Source: Pseudomonas sp.
GTDB lineage: Bacteria > Pseudomonadota > Gammaproteobacteria > Pseudomonadales > Pseudomonadaceae
Assembly (NCBI RefSeq): GCF_002796985.1
Contig: NZ_PEKX01000018.1
Location: forward strand, 287,231-351,230
DNA: 64,000 bases
Reading direction: 5' to 3'
Part shown: one piece after another, positions 8,694-16,591 of the stretch
Layout: each line of letters opens with the position of its first letter
Numbering within the stretch: position 1 is the first letter of the stretch
The notes under the pieces: model-generated
What the model saw: only the letters and a program-made list of their open reading frames with translations
The model's database searches: none
What the model was told of the DNA's origin: nothing
Program-made: the position numbers and the translations under genes

Positions 8694-8786
8694 TGTAGGA
8701 GCGAGTTTGCTCGCGAACAGGCTTCCCGGCCACTTCGGTGCTGGGCGGTTCGCGAGCAAGAACTGGGCGTCCACCTCGCTCCTACA
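8694..8786. repeat. REP element pair, second copy interrupted
   Basis: A forward REP at 8694-8718 (TGTAGGAGCGAGTTTGCTCGCGAAC) faces an inverted REP at 8748-8786. The inverted copy is split by 14 extra bases (aactgggcgtccac, 8761-8774) exactly where the palindrome should continue. The rest of the gap to pcs (8787-9024) holds nothing I recognise. Confidence 0.85.
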
Positions 8787-9024
8787 ACGAACTCGCGCCT
8801 TTCCTCGCGTTATCAGGTCAGCCCCGTCACGCTCGTCCCCCCCGATGGCGAGCCCAGGCCCCTACGGCGTATGCTGCCGATTCCACCGCAACACGGTGCA
8901 CATCGCGAAAAAGCGGCTGAACTCGGTCGTCTGGTCGGTGTTCCCATGTGCAGTGGTTTGTCAGGGATGGGCTACCGTTTGAAGTAGCTCCCCTGCATCC
9001 GCCGTCCAAAGGAAGAGAGCCGAC

Positions 9025-9741
9025 GTGAACCTGATCCTATCGCCATTGAACCTCAGCAAAGCCAAGGCCTGGGGCGCCCACGCGGTGACCTCCAGCGGTG
9101 TCATCCTCGCGCTGCTGGCGCTGCTTGCGCTGGTCGACAACAAGCCCCAAGCCTGCCTGCTGTGGCTGGGTGCGGCGCTGCTGGTGGATGGCCTGGACGG
9201 CACCCTGGCGCGCAAGTTCGACGTCAAGGCGGTGCTGCCGCACTTCGATGGCTCCACCCTCGATCTGGTGATCGATTACCTCACCTACGTCTTCATCCCC
9301 GCGATCTTCATCTACCGCTACATTCCGCTGCCGGTGCACACCGAACTGCTGGCGGTGGGGGTGATCCTGGTGTCCTCGCTGTTCTGCTTCTGCAACGTCA
9401 ACATGAAGAGCAAGGACAACTACTTCGTCGGCTTCCCGGCCGCCTGGAACGTGGTGGCGGTGTACTTCTTCGTGCTCGACCTGCACCCCTGGGTGAGCTT
9501 CGTCACTGTACTGGTGCTGGCCGCGCTGACCCTGACCCGCATGAAGTTCCTGCACCCGTTCCGAGTGCGCCAGTTCATGCCGCTGAACATCGCCGTGACC
9601 TTTATCTGGATGCTCAGCAGCGCGCTGCTGATCCTCCAGCATCCGCTGGACCAGCCCTGGCTGCTCGGTCTGTGGTTCGTGGCTTCGGCCTACTTCGTCG
9701 GTGTCTGCGTGTGGCGCACGGCGATGGAGTGGTTCAACTGA
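9025..9741 (+). CDS. pcs: Phosphatidylcholine synthase
   Basis: A 238-residue, multi-spanning CDP-alcohol phosphotransferase that condenses CDP-diacylglycerol with choline to form phosphatidylcholine and CMP. The family signature in its Pcs variant is present: DG at 55 and 58, AR at 62-63, DG at 75-76, then Asp80 and Asp84. About eight hydrophobic segments cover the length, so it is an inner-membrane enzyme. The start is GTG 9025, with GGAAGAGAG upstream. Its place after aapP matches P. aeruginosa. Pseudomonads use this enzyme when choline is available from a host or the environment. Confidence 0.95.
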   Translation: MNLILSPLNLSKAKAWGAHAVTSSGVILALLALLALVDNKPQACLLWLGAALLVDGLDGTLARKFDVKAVLPHFDGSTLDLVIDYLTYVFIPAIFIYRYIPLPVHTELLAVGVILVSSLFCFCNVNMKSKDNYFVGFPAAWNVVAVYFFVLDLHPWVSFVTVLVLAALTLTRMKFLHPFRVRQFMPLNIAVTFIWMLSSALLILQHPLDQPWLLGLWFVASAYFVGVCVWRTAMEWFN

Positions 9742-9840
9742 CCGACCCGGATTCGCGGTCTTCTTTTACGTAGGATGGTGTGGAACGAAGCGATACCCAT
9801 CGATACCCATTTCCACCCAGCCGTCGATCGACGGCTCTTC

Positions 9841-9920
9841 GTAGGAGCGAGCTTGCTCGCGAACGGTGTTCTCCGGCGACTTCCAAGTTAGGCGGGTTCG
9901 CGAGCAAGCTCGCTCCTACA
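9841..9920. repeat. REP element pair (inverted)
   Basis: GTAGGAGCGAGCTTGCTCGC starts at 9841 and its inverse ends at 9920, about 30 bp apart. It lies between the convergent pcs and AraC-family genes, where such pairs often sit and protect mRNA ends. Confidence 0.9.
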
Positions 9921-9928
9921 GAAAAACG

Positions 9929-10885
9929 TCAAGCCTGCCGCCCCATCAGCCTCTGCCGGAAAGCCCCCGGCGTCTCCCCGCACACCTGCTTGAACAGCCG
10001 CGCGAAGCTTGCCCGGTCCGCATAGCCGACGTCGCTGGCGATGCGCTCCAGCGAACGCCCCGGATCACCCAGCGCCTCCTGCGCCGAGGCAATGCGCAGG
10101 CGTTGCACGTAATCGTTCGGCGACATCCCCACCTGCTCGCGGAAGCGCCGCAACAGCGTGCGCGTGGAACAGTGCACGCGCTGCGCCAGGGTGGTGAGGT
10201 CAAAGGGCTGCGCGTAGTTGTCCTCCAGCCAGGCCAGCAGCGGCTCCAGCGGTGAGCCGGCGGGTAGCGGGTCGGGCAGCAGCGGGGTGAAGCGCCGCTG
10301 GCGGCCACGGCCGTGCTCGAACACCAGGGTCGCCGCCGCGCGTCGTGCCAGAGCGGCGCCGGCATGGCGCTCGATCAGGTACAGGCACAGGTCCAGACCC
10401 GCCTGGGCACCGCCGGAGCAGAGGCGACCGTTGTCGTCGGTGCACAAGGCGTCGATGTCCAGCCGCACCTGGGGATAACGTTCGCGGAACGTCGCTTCCA
10501 GCGCCCAGTGCGTGGTGGCGCGGCGGTTGTCCAGCACGCCGGCCTCCGCCAGCAGGAAAGCGCTGCTGCACAGGCTGCCCAGTTGCACGCTGGCGGGCGC
10601 GCGGCGCAACCAGGCGAGCAGCGGCTGATTGGCAGCGACGGTGCTGGCGATATCCGCACCGGTGGCGGGAATCAGCAGCAGGTCGCAGCGCGCGGCGAGA
10701 TCGAGGCCGCCTTCCACCGCCACGCGGCCGAAGGACAACTCCACCGGCTTGCCGTCGGCGCTGACCCGCAGTACCTCGAAGCGTCGCTCGCCGGCCAGGC
10801 GGTTGGCCAGGTGGAAACTGTCCATGGCCAGGCCAAGGCTGGAACACAGGGTTTGCGGGCAGACGAGCAGGGCTATCCTGAACAT
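9929..10885 (-). CDS. GlxA-type AraC family transcriptional regulator
   Basis: A 318-residue regulator with an N-terminal DJ-1/PfpI-like domain (about 1-185) and a C-terminal AraC HTH domain (about 215-315, ending in the hallmark region YADRASFARLFKQVCGETP). The DJ-1 domain has the loop LGSLCSSAFLLAEAG, with a Cys in the nucleophile-elbow position; in this regulator class it senses a small molecule. I start at ATG 10885, where the domain begins; the frame is open further upstream but overlaps the divergent gene. The 123-bp gap to the NTF2-like gene contains an imperfect 17-bp inverted repeat that could be its operator. Confidence 0.9.
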   Translation of the reverse strand: MFRIALLVCPQTLCSSLGLAMDSFHLANRLAGERRFEVLRVSADGKPVELSFGRVAVEGGLDLAARCDLLLIPATGADIASTVAANQPLLAWLRRAPASVQLGSLCSSAFLLAEAGVLDNRRATTHWALEATFRERYPQVRLDIDALCTDDNGRLCSGGAQAGLDLCLYLIERHAGAALARRAAATLVFEHGRGRQRRFTPLLPDPLPAGSPLEPLLAWLEDNYAQPFDLTTLAQRVHCSTRTLLRRFREQVGMSPNDYVQRLRIASAQEALGDPGRSLERIASDVGYADRASFARLFKQVCGETPGAFRQRLMGRQA

Positions 10886-10912
10886 GGCGTCTCGCTTTTC
10901 TCTGGCAGCACA

Positions 10913-10951
10913 ATTGGCGCTATTGATCATAATGTTGTCGATATTGCCAAT
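10913..10951. promoter_or_regulatory. Imperfect inverted repeat between divergent genes (candidate operator)
   Basis: ATTGGCGCTATTGATCA (10913-10929) and the complement of 10935-10951 (ATTGGCAATATCGACAA) agree at 13 of 17 positions. It is the only AT-rich patch between the AraC-type regulator and the NTF2-like gene, so it may hold overlapping promoters and the regulator's binding site. Confidence 0.4.
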
Positions 10952-11008
10952 CGTGTCCAGTCGAACCCGCCCCGATACTGCGCACATCCCTCCCGACACG
11001 AGCCCGCC

Positions 11009-11491
11009 ATGGCCCACGCCAACGCCCAGTTGATCGAACGTTTCTACCAGGCCTTCCAGCGCCGCGACGGCGAGGCCATGGCTGCCTGCTACAGCGCCGA
11101 CGTGCAGTTCAGCGACCCGGTGTTCACCGACCTGCGCGGCGCCGAGGCTGGCGACATGTGGCGCATGCTCACGGCACGCGCCCAGGACTTCTCGCTCACC
11201 TACGAGGGCGTCGAGGCCGGCGATTCGAGCGGCTCAGCGCGCTGGGTGGCGTCCTACACCTTCACCCAGACTGGTCGGAAAGTGATCAATCACATCCAGG
11301 CACATTTCCATTTCCGAGACGGATTGATCTGTCAGCACGTCGACCGCTTCGACCTGTGGAAATGGTCGCGCCAGGCCCTCGGCATCAAGGGAACCCTGCT
11401 CGGCTGGGCGCCGCCAGTGCAGGCGGCGATTCGTGCGCAGGCGGCCAAAGGCCTTGCGGCATACCGCGCACAACGGGTGGGGAAGGCCTGA
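11009..11491 (+). CDS. NTF2/SnoaL-like domain protein
   Basis: A 160-residue protein with the SnoaL-like NTF2 fold: it opens with LIERFYQAFQRRDGEAMAACY, then VQFSDPVF, and ends the fold with HFHFRDGLICQHVDRFDLWKW. Members are small enzymes or binding proteins with a cone-shaped pocket; the substrate cannot be told. No signal peptide is present. It is divergent from the GlxA/AraC-type regulator, so it is the likely target of that regulator. ATG 11009 is the start at which the fold begins; upstream sequence in frame is antisense to the regulator. Confidence 0.85.
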   Translation: MAHANAQLIERFYQAFQRRDGEAMAACYSADVQFSDPVFTDLRGAEAGDMWRMLTARAQDFSLTYEGVEAGDSSGSARWVASYTFTQTGRKVINHIQAHFHFRDGLICQHVDRFDLWKWSRQALGIKGTLLGWAPPVQAAIRAQAAKGLAAYRAQRVGKA

Positions 11492-11564
11492 TCGCGGGCT
11501 TTCGGGCTCGCCCGTGGCGGCGGGATAGGCTTAAATGACAGGCGACTGAGAGCCGGACGCCGCC

Positions 11565-12266
11565 ATGATCACACTTTTCCAGTTCCCGCCCGCCTTCAAC
11601 GTACCCAACGTCAGCCCTTTCTGCCTGAAGCTGGAGACCTTCCTGCGCCTCGCCGGGCTGGAGTACCAGATCAAGCATGTGATGGACCCGCGCAAGGGGC
11701 CCAAGGGCAAGCTGCCGTTCATTACGCTGGACGGCAAAGCTATCGCCGACACGGCGATCATCATGCGTACCCTGCAGCAGTACTACGAGTTCGACCTTGA
11801 CGCTGGCCTCGACGCCCGTGGCCGTGGCTGGGCGGTGTCGATCACCCGTCTGTGCGACGAGCACCTGGTGCCGCTGCTGGTGTACTTCCGCTGGCTCGAC
11901 GAGCAGGGCTTCCGCCAGGTGAAGGACGTGATGTTGCGTAGCGTGCCCGCGCCACTGCGGCCGGTGATGGGCGCGATGCTGCAGCGCAAGATCCGTGGCG
12001 ACCTCAAGGGCCGCGGCCTGCTGCGGCACAGCCGCGAGGAGCTGCTGAGCTTCGCCCGCGACGACCTCGAGGCCCTCGACGGCATGCTCGGCGACCTGCC
12101 GTACTTCGGTGGCGCCCAGCCTTGCAGTGCCGATGCCGCGACATATGGCGTGCTGGCCAACCTTATCCTCAGCACCCTGGAAACCCCGCTCAACGACATG
12201 GCGCGCAGCTACGAGCGCCTGGTCGCCTACTGTGAGCGCATGCAGGCCAGAGTCTGGGCGTCGTGA
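11565..12266 (+). CDS. Glutathione S-transferase-like protein (Fax/failed-axon type)
   Basis: A 233-residue protein with a thioredoxin-like N-terminal domain (ITLFQFPPAFNVPNVSPFCLKLE; then GKLPFITLDGKAIADTAII) and a helical GST C-terminal domain. The SPFC region resembles the metaxin/failed-axon group of GSTs rather than classical detoxifying ones. It is presumably cytosolic. The stop overlaps the GTG start of the next gene by 4 nt, which suggests translational coupling. The function is not known for this group in bacteria. Confidence 0.85.
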   Translation: MITLFQFPPAFNVPNVSPFCLKLETFLRLAGLEYQIKHVMDPRKGPKGKLPFITLDGKAIADTAIIMRTLQQYYEFDLDAGLDARGRGWAVSITRLCDEHLVPLLVYFRWLDEQGFRQVKDVMLRSVPAPLRPVMGAMLQRKIRGDLKGRGLLRHSREELLSFARDDLEALDGMLGDLPYFGGAQPCSADAATYGVLANLILSTLETPLNDMARSYERLVAYCERMQARVWAS

Positions 12267-12568
12267 CGGCCGCCGAGCCCAAGCCCTGGTTCGTCTACCT
12301 GGTGCGTGCCGAGAACGGCGCGCTCTACTGCGGCATCAGCGATGATGCCCAGCGGCGCTTCGAAACCCATCGCACCGGCAAGGGCGCGCGCTTCTTCCAT
12401 TCCAGCCCGGCCCAGGCGCTGGTCTACGTCGAGGCCTGCCCCGGCAAGGGCGACGCCCTGCGCCGCGAGCGAGCGATCAAGGCGCTGACCAAGAAGGCCA
12501 AGGAGCGCCTGGTGCTGGCCAGCCCCTTCACCATCAGCGCCGTGGATGTCGTGCCATCCGGGGGATGA
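12263..12568 (+). CDS. GIY-YIG nuclease family protein
   Basis: A 101-residue single-domain protein of the UPF0213/YhbQ type. The GIY-YIG strands read FVYLVRA and LYCGIS (residues 10-25), followed by the conserved Arg (QRRFETHRTGKGARF) and Glu (ALRRERAIKALTK). Such stand-alone domains are thought to cleave branched or single-stranded DNA, but few have been tested. It starts with GTG inside the end of the upstream GST-like gene (GTGA overlap). Confidence 0.9.
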   Translation: MTAAEPKPWFVYLVRAENGALYCGISDDAQRRFETHRTGKGARFFHSSPAQALVYVEACPGKGDALRRERAIKALTKKAKERLVLASPFTISAVDVVPSGG

Positions 12569-12631
12569 GGTAGGACGCGCGCGCCGCAGGGGTTAAGCTG
12601 CCGGACCACCTTCCGACCGCTGGAGCCACCC

Positions 12632-13567
12632 ATGTCCGAGCTGATCCTGCACCACTACCCGACTTCGCCCTTCGCCGAAAAGGCGCGTCTGATGCTGGGC
12701 TTCAAACAGTTGTCCTGGCGCTCGGTGACCATCCCGCCGCTGATGCCCAAGCCGGACCTCATGGCACTCACCGGCGGCTACCGCAAGACCCCGGTGCTGC
12801 AGGTTGGTGCCGACATCTACTGCGACACGGCGCTGATCGCCCGTCGCCTGGAGCAGGAAAAGGCCGTGCCGGCGCTGTTCCCCGAAGGCCATGAATTCAC
12901 TTCGGCCAGCTTCGCCCTGTGGGCCGACTCGGTGATCTTCCAGCATGCCGTCGCCCTGGTGTTCCAACCCGAATCCATCGCCATGCGTTTCGGCAAGCTA
13001 CCGCCGCAGTTCCTCCAGGCCTTCGTCGCCGACCGCAGCCAGTTGTTCAGCGGCGGCACCGCCAGCAAGCTGCCGGCCGAGCAGGCCAAGCACCAGTGGC
13101 CGGCCTTCATGGCCCGCGTCGAGGAGCAACTGGCCCGTGAGGAAGGCGACTTCCTGTTCGGCGAACCTTCCATCGCCGATTTCTCCCTGGCCCACTGCCT
13201 GTGGTTCCTCAAGGGCACGCCGGTCACCGCGCCGCTGGTGGACGACTACCCCTCGGTTGCCGCGTGGCTCGGCCGCGTACTGGGCTTCGGCCACGGCGCC
13301 GCCAGCGAGATGAGCGCCGAGGAAGCCATTGCCGTGGCCCGCGACAGCCAGCCGGCCGCGCTGCCGGAGGAAACCTTCGTCGACCCCAACGGCTTCCGGG
13401 CCGGCCAGCGCGTGGTGATCGCCGCCACCGACTACGGCTGCGACCCGGTGGAAGGCGAGTTGCTGCACGCCGGACGGGAGAGCCTGGTCCTGCGCCGCGA
13501 AGACCCACGCGCCGGCAGCGTCCACGTGCACTTCCCGCGCATCGGTTTCAGCATCCGCCCGGCCTGA
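12632..13567 (+). CDS. Glutathione S-transferase family protein with C-terminal extension
   Basis: A 311-residue protein. Residues 1-80 form a thioredoxin-like GST domain (LILHHYPTSPFAEKARLML; GGYRKTPVLQVGADIYCDTALIA is split around it), 90-220 a helical domain, and about 230-311 an extra small domain that reads like a DUF3850/PUA-type beta barrel (RAGQRVVIAATDYGCDPVEG). The extension is constant in a pseudomonad group of GSTs, from memory of the family. It is probably cytosolic with unknown substrate. Its last 20 bp overlap the convergent DUF4344 gene. Confidence 0.85.
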   Translation: MSELILHHYPTSPFAEKARLMLGFKQLSWRSVTIPPLMPKPDLMALTGGYRKTPVLQVGADIYCDTALIARRLEQEKAVPALFPEGHEFTSASFALWADSVIFQHAVALVFQPESIAMRFGKLPPQFLQAFVADRSQLFSGGTASKLPAEQAKHQWPAFMARVEEQLAREEGDFLFGEPSIADFSLAHCLWFLKGTPVTAPLVDDYPSVAAWLGRVLGFGHGAASEMSAEEAIAVARDSQPAALPEETFVDPNGFRAGQRVVIAATDYGCDPVEGELLHAGRESLVLRREDPRAGSVHVHFPRIGFSIRPA

Positions 13568-14417
13568 GCCCGGCCGGTCCTGGGCACTGCCGCGTCACCG
13601 GCGTACGCAGGCGCGGCAGGTTCTCGGCCATTTCGCGGAAGTGCTGCAGGCGCTCGTAGCAGAGCGCCATTTCCCCGCTGTTGCTGTTGTACCAGGCGTC
13701 CGGCGCGCCGCAGCTGATCAGCCGGACGTTCAGCGGGCGAGGTGGGCGGAACAGGCGGAAAACCTCGTTGATCATCAGTTGCAGGTGATCGCCGTCGCGC
13801 AGCAGGGCGATCAGCGGCTCGGTCTCGTCGCGGCTCACCGACGGCGTCTCCCAGGTCAGGTGCCAGGCCGCGTGGTGCTGGATCGAGGACGTACGCCGCG
13901 TGTGCCTGATCCATTCGAACGCCTTGCTGGCCTGATGGAATTCCTGATCGCAGTAGACCGCCCGCTCATAGGGCAGGCCGGTGAGCGGTGGCAGCCAGTC
14001 CAGCCGCGCCATGTCGCTACCGTAGAGCAGGCAGGCGATGTTGTAGTAGCGCTGCTCGTCCAGCGGGTGGCTGTCCCAGGCCAGCACCTGGTCCGGCGGC
14101 GGCTTGGGTGTCTGCCATTCCAGCCGCCAGTAGTCGGCGATGTCCAGCAGGCGCGCGTCCACCTCATCGCGCGGCAGCCTGGAATAGAGACGGAAAAGCA
14201 GGATGAAGCCGATCTGGTCCGCCGCATCTTCCTCGCGGCCGAGTACCGGCAGGTCGTACTCGGCGATCAGGACATGCCCCATCTCGTGCATCACGCTGAA
14301 CTCGGCGTTGGCCAGCACGAATCTCGCGACAGTGGGCGAGAGGATGGGCGCCACGGGGTCGGCAGAGACAAGGCGAATGCACAGCAGCAACAGCAGCGCG
14401 AAGCACGAGCAGTGCAT
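13548..14417 (-). CDS. Secreted DUF4344-family metallopeptidase
   Basis: A 289-residue exported protein. A hydrophobic signal peptide occupies residues 1-20 (MHCSCFALLLLLCIRLVSA). The zinc-binding HExxH motif is present as HEMGH near residue 46, followed by the family pattern LGREEDAADQ, which provides the third ligand region. The family is classed as putative metallopeptidases, with no proven substrate. ATG 14417 is preferred over the upstream 14483 because the signal peptide then starts at residue 1. Its 3' end overlaps the convergent GST gene by 20 bp. Confidence 0.85.
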   Translation of the reverse strand: MHCSCFALLLLLCIRLVSADPVAPILSPTVARFVLANAEFSVMHEMGHVLIAEYDLPVLGREEDAADQIGFILLFRLYSRLPRDEVDARLLDIADYWRLEWQTPKPPPDQVLAWDSHPLDEQRYYNIACLLYGSDMARLDWLPPLTGLPYERAVYCDQEFHQASKAFEWIRHTRRTSSIQHHAAWHLTWETPSVSRDETEPLIALLRDGDHLQLMINEVFRLFRPPRPLNVRLISCGAPDAWYNSNSGEMALCYERLQHFREMAENLPRLRTPVTRQCPGPAGLRPGGC

Positions 14418-14678
14418 CCGGGGATGCCCGGAGAGCGGGACTGCAGCGGCGATGTGGAACGGGCGGGCGGGCATGGCGGCCACCGTCGAGCAGAGGCGCC
14501 TGATTTGACTCTAGCAGCCGCACGGCGGGGGCTGTGGGGCGCTTTGTCGGAAGCTTTTGCTAACTGGCTGGGCTACAAGATGTCGCGCGGGCGGACTGGC
14601 GGCATCGACACGGGCAACCCCAGCGGGATTTCCGCGACATGAAGATCGACTGGGCCTGTTGAGTCCTCTGCGATGCGG

Positions 14679-14756
14679 GTTCGCGAGCAAGCTCGCTCCT
14701 ACGAAAAGCGCGCTGCGCAGACCGGCTGCCTGTAGGAGCGAGCTTGCTCGCGAACC
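14679..14756. repeat. REP element pair
   Basis: An inverted REP copy (14679-14702) and a forward copy (14731-14756) of the GTAGGAGCGAGCTTGCTCGC family are separated by 28 bp. Confidence 0.9.
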
Positions 14757-14780
14757 GCCCAGCGGCAAATCGTCAGGCAC

Positions 14781-14807
14781 AAAAAAGCCCATCGCGAGAT
14801 GGGCTTT
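14781..14807 (-). terminator. Rho-independent terminator of ndpA
   Basis: A perfect 10-bp stem (AAAGCCCATC / GATGGGCTTT) has a GCGA tetraloop and an A-tract on the plus strand, that is a U-tract in the leftward transcript. It starts 19 nt after the ndpA stop codon. Confidence 0.85.
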
Positions 14808-14825
14808 GTCGTCAACGCACGGACC

Positions 14826-15833
14826 TCAGTCCTTGCGGCGCTTGAGCTGGTCCTGCAGTTGGGTCGGCAGGCCGCGGATGATCAGCATGTCGCGTGCCTC
14901 GTCGTACTCCACCTTGCTGCCCAGCAGGTGCGCCTCGAAGCTGATCGACAGCCCCTCGGCACGGCCGGTGAAGCGGCGGAACTGGTTGAGGGTGCGCTTG
15001 TCCGCCGGGATCTCCGGCGACAGGCCGTAGTCCTTGTTGCGGATGTAGTCGTAGAAGGCGCGGGGAGCCTGGTCGTCCATCAGCTCGGAGAGCGCGTCCA
15101 GGGCCATCGGTTCACCGATCTTCGACTGGCTGGTGGCGTAGTCCACCAGCACGTCGGTCTTCTCGCGGGCCTGCTCTTCGGGCAGGTCTTCGCTTTCCAC
15201 GAAGTCGCTGAAGGCCTTGAGCAGGGTGCGGGTCTCGCTCGGGCCGTCGACGCCCTCGGTGCAGCCGATGAAGTCGCGGAAATAGTCCGAGACTTTCTTG
15301 CCGCCCTTGCCCTTGATGAACGAGATGTACTGCTTGGACGTCTTGTTGTTGCGCCACTCGGAGATGTTGATCCGCGCGGCCATGTGCAACTGGCCCAGGT
15401 CCAGGTGGCGCGAGGGGGTGACTTCCAGCGCGTCGGTCACCGCCACGCCTTCGCTGTGGTGCAGCAGGGCGATGGACAGGTAGTCGGTCATGCCCTGCTG
15501 GTAATGGCAGAACAGCACGTGGCCGCCGGTGGACAGGTTGGACTCTTCCATCAGCGTCTTCAGGTGCTCCACCGCCTGCACGGAGAAGGCGACGAAGTCC
15601 TTGCCGCTGTCCAGGTATTCGCTCAGCCAGCCGCTGAACGGGTAGGCGCCGGACTCGCCCTGAAACAGGCCCCAGGCCTTGTTCGGCTTGGCGTTGTAGC
15701 TCTCGTTGAGGTCGGCCATCAGGTTCTCGATGGCCTGGGAGTCGCCCAGTTCGGCTTCGCGCGCGTGCAGCGTCGCGGGGTTGCCGTCGGGCTTCTTGTC
15801 GATCAGGTGGACGATGGCGTGACGAATCGGCAT
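14826..15833 (-). CDS. ndpA: Nucleoid-associated protein NdpA/YejK
   Basis: A 335-residue member of the YejK/NdpA family, close to the usual length. It begins MPIRHAIVHLIDKKPDG as is typical, and the family-specific blocks DYLSIALLHHSEGVAVTD and RINISEWRNN are present. Family members are abundant cytosolic proteins that copurify with the nucleoid; E. coli YejK affects topoisomerase action. P. aeruginosa has two paralogues. It is a single gene with its own terminator. Confidence 0.93.
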   Translation of the reverse strand: MPIRHAIVHLIDKKPDGNPATLHAREAELGDSQAIENLMADLNESYNAKPNKAWGLFQGESGAYPFSGWLSEYLDSGKDFVAFSVQAVEHLKTLMEESNLSTGGHVLFCHYQQGMTDYLSIALLHHSEGVAVTDALEVTPSRHLDLGQLHMAARINISEWRNNKTSKQYISFIKGKGGKKVSDYFRDFIGCTEGVDGPSETRTLLKAFSDFVESEDLPEEQAREKTDVLVDYATSQSKIGEPMALDALSELMDDQAPRAFYDYIRNKDYGLSPEIPADKRTLNQFRRFTGRAEGLSISFEAHLLGSKVEYDEARDMLIIRGLPTQLQDQLKRRKD

Positions 15834-15945
15834 GGCGGACCCGGATGTTCAGTGCCGGCGGCGCCGCACGCATCGAAGCGGCGGCGGGGCGGGCGGATTG
15901 GAAAACGCCAGAGTTTACCCGACCCGGCGCCGGGATGCGCGGCGC

Positions 15946-16230
15946 TTACCAGCGCACCGGTGGCAGACGACGGGTATGGAAGATGCGCAGGACCTGCAGC
16001 CGGCCTGCGCGGATACGGTAGGGAATCAGGTAGGGATGGCTGCTCATCACCCATTCGCGGGTGCCAGGAACACGGCCTTCCCGGCCGGAGGCAGGGTTAG
16101 TGGCCAGCAGTTCGACGTCGGCCAGCACGGCGCTGACGAAGGCACGCGCCGCCGCTGGGTTGTCCTGGGCGATGTAGTCGGCTTCGGCGTCGAGGTTGCG
16201 CAGGGCAGTGCGCAGCCACTCAATCCGCAT
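15946..16230 (-). CDS. ParE/RelE-family toxin
   Basis: A 94-residue protein of the ParE/RelE superfamily: RIEWLRTALRNLDAEADYI at the start, then the central pattern GREGRVPGTREWVM, SHPYLIPYRI and VLRIFHTRR at the end. ParE proteins poison DNA gyrase, whereas RelE relatives cleave mRNA; the sequence fits the ParE side better. It starts inside the end of the antitoxin gene (11-bp overlap), the normal order antitoxin-toxin. Confidence 0.9.
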   Translation of the reverse strand: MRIEWLRTALRNLDAEADYIAQDNPAAARAFVSAVLADVELLATNPASGREGRVPGTREWVMSSHPYLIPYRIRAGRLQVLRIFHTRRLPPVRW

Positions 16231-16459
16231 CGTGCGCCCATTTGTTGAGGATGGCCTTCACCTCGGCATCGCTGGCGAAGTCACCGGCATCCGCCTCGGC
16301 TATCGCTTGCTGTATCTCGCCGATTTGCCAGGACTCGCGCGTCAGGTATTCCTCCAGAGCCTGGGTGGCGAGGAAGTTCTTGCTGCGGCCGGTAGCCTCG
16401 GCCAGTTTGGCGAGCGTTTCGGACTGGTCGTCCGACAGGCGCAGGGACATGACGGGCAT
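16220..16459 (-). CDS. Ribbon-helix-helix antitoxin (ParD/RelB-like)
   Basis: A 79-residue protein whose N-terminal half is a ribbon-helix-helix domain (MSLRLSDDQSETLAKLAEATGR divided as strand plus two helices). The C-terminal half (AIAEADAGDFASDAEVKAIL) is the flexible toxin-binding segment. The dimer should bind DNA upstream of its own gene and neutralise the ParE-like toxin. Three 10-bp-spaced repeats and a tandem repeat sit upstream and are candidate operators. The start could be ATG 16459 or the internal ATG at 16450. Confidence 0.9.
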   Translation of the reverse strand: MPVMSLRLSDDQSETLAKLAEATGRSKNFLATQALEEYLTRESWQIGEIQQAIAEADAGDFASDAEVKAILNKWAHDAD

Positions 16460-16471
16460 CGAGCACCTCAG

Positions 16472-16545
16472 GTTTAGTGGCTTGGGGTTTAGTGGCTTGG
16501 GGTGCAGTGGTTTGCACTACAAGATACTACAACCTACTACAGGTG
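16472..16545. promoter_or_regulatory. Repeat array upstream of the parDE-like operon (candidate operator)
   Basis: Two perfect 15-bp tandem copies (GTTTAGTGGCTTGGG, 16472-16501) are followed by a degenerate third. Then ACTACA recurs at 16516, 16526 and 16536 with 10-bp period, one helical turn. Ribbon-helix-helix antitoxins bind such arrays, so autoregulation is likely. Confidence 0.5.
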
Positions 16546-16591
16546 CTGCATGTGTCCATCGGCTGCAGTGTCTTCCGATTCTGACGTCGGC

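Larger units (their letters stand above)
14418..14825. other. Intergenic region with REP pair and ndpA terminator
   Basis: The 408 bp between the DUF4344 and ndpA genes hold a REP pair and a strong hairpin terminator, both listed separately. I see no gene in the rest. Confidence 0.6.

Noticed and set aside
10313..11008. Upstream extension of the NTF2-like protein over the AraC-type regulator gene
   Set aside because: The extension is antisense to a clear regulator gene and adds no domain; ATG 11009 begins the fold.
14799..16100. A 433-codon plus-strand open frame opposite ndpA
   Set aside because: ndpA matches its family end to end and has its own terminator; the other frame is a mirror.
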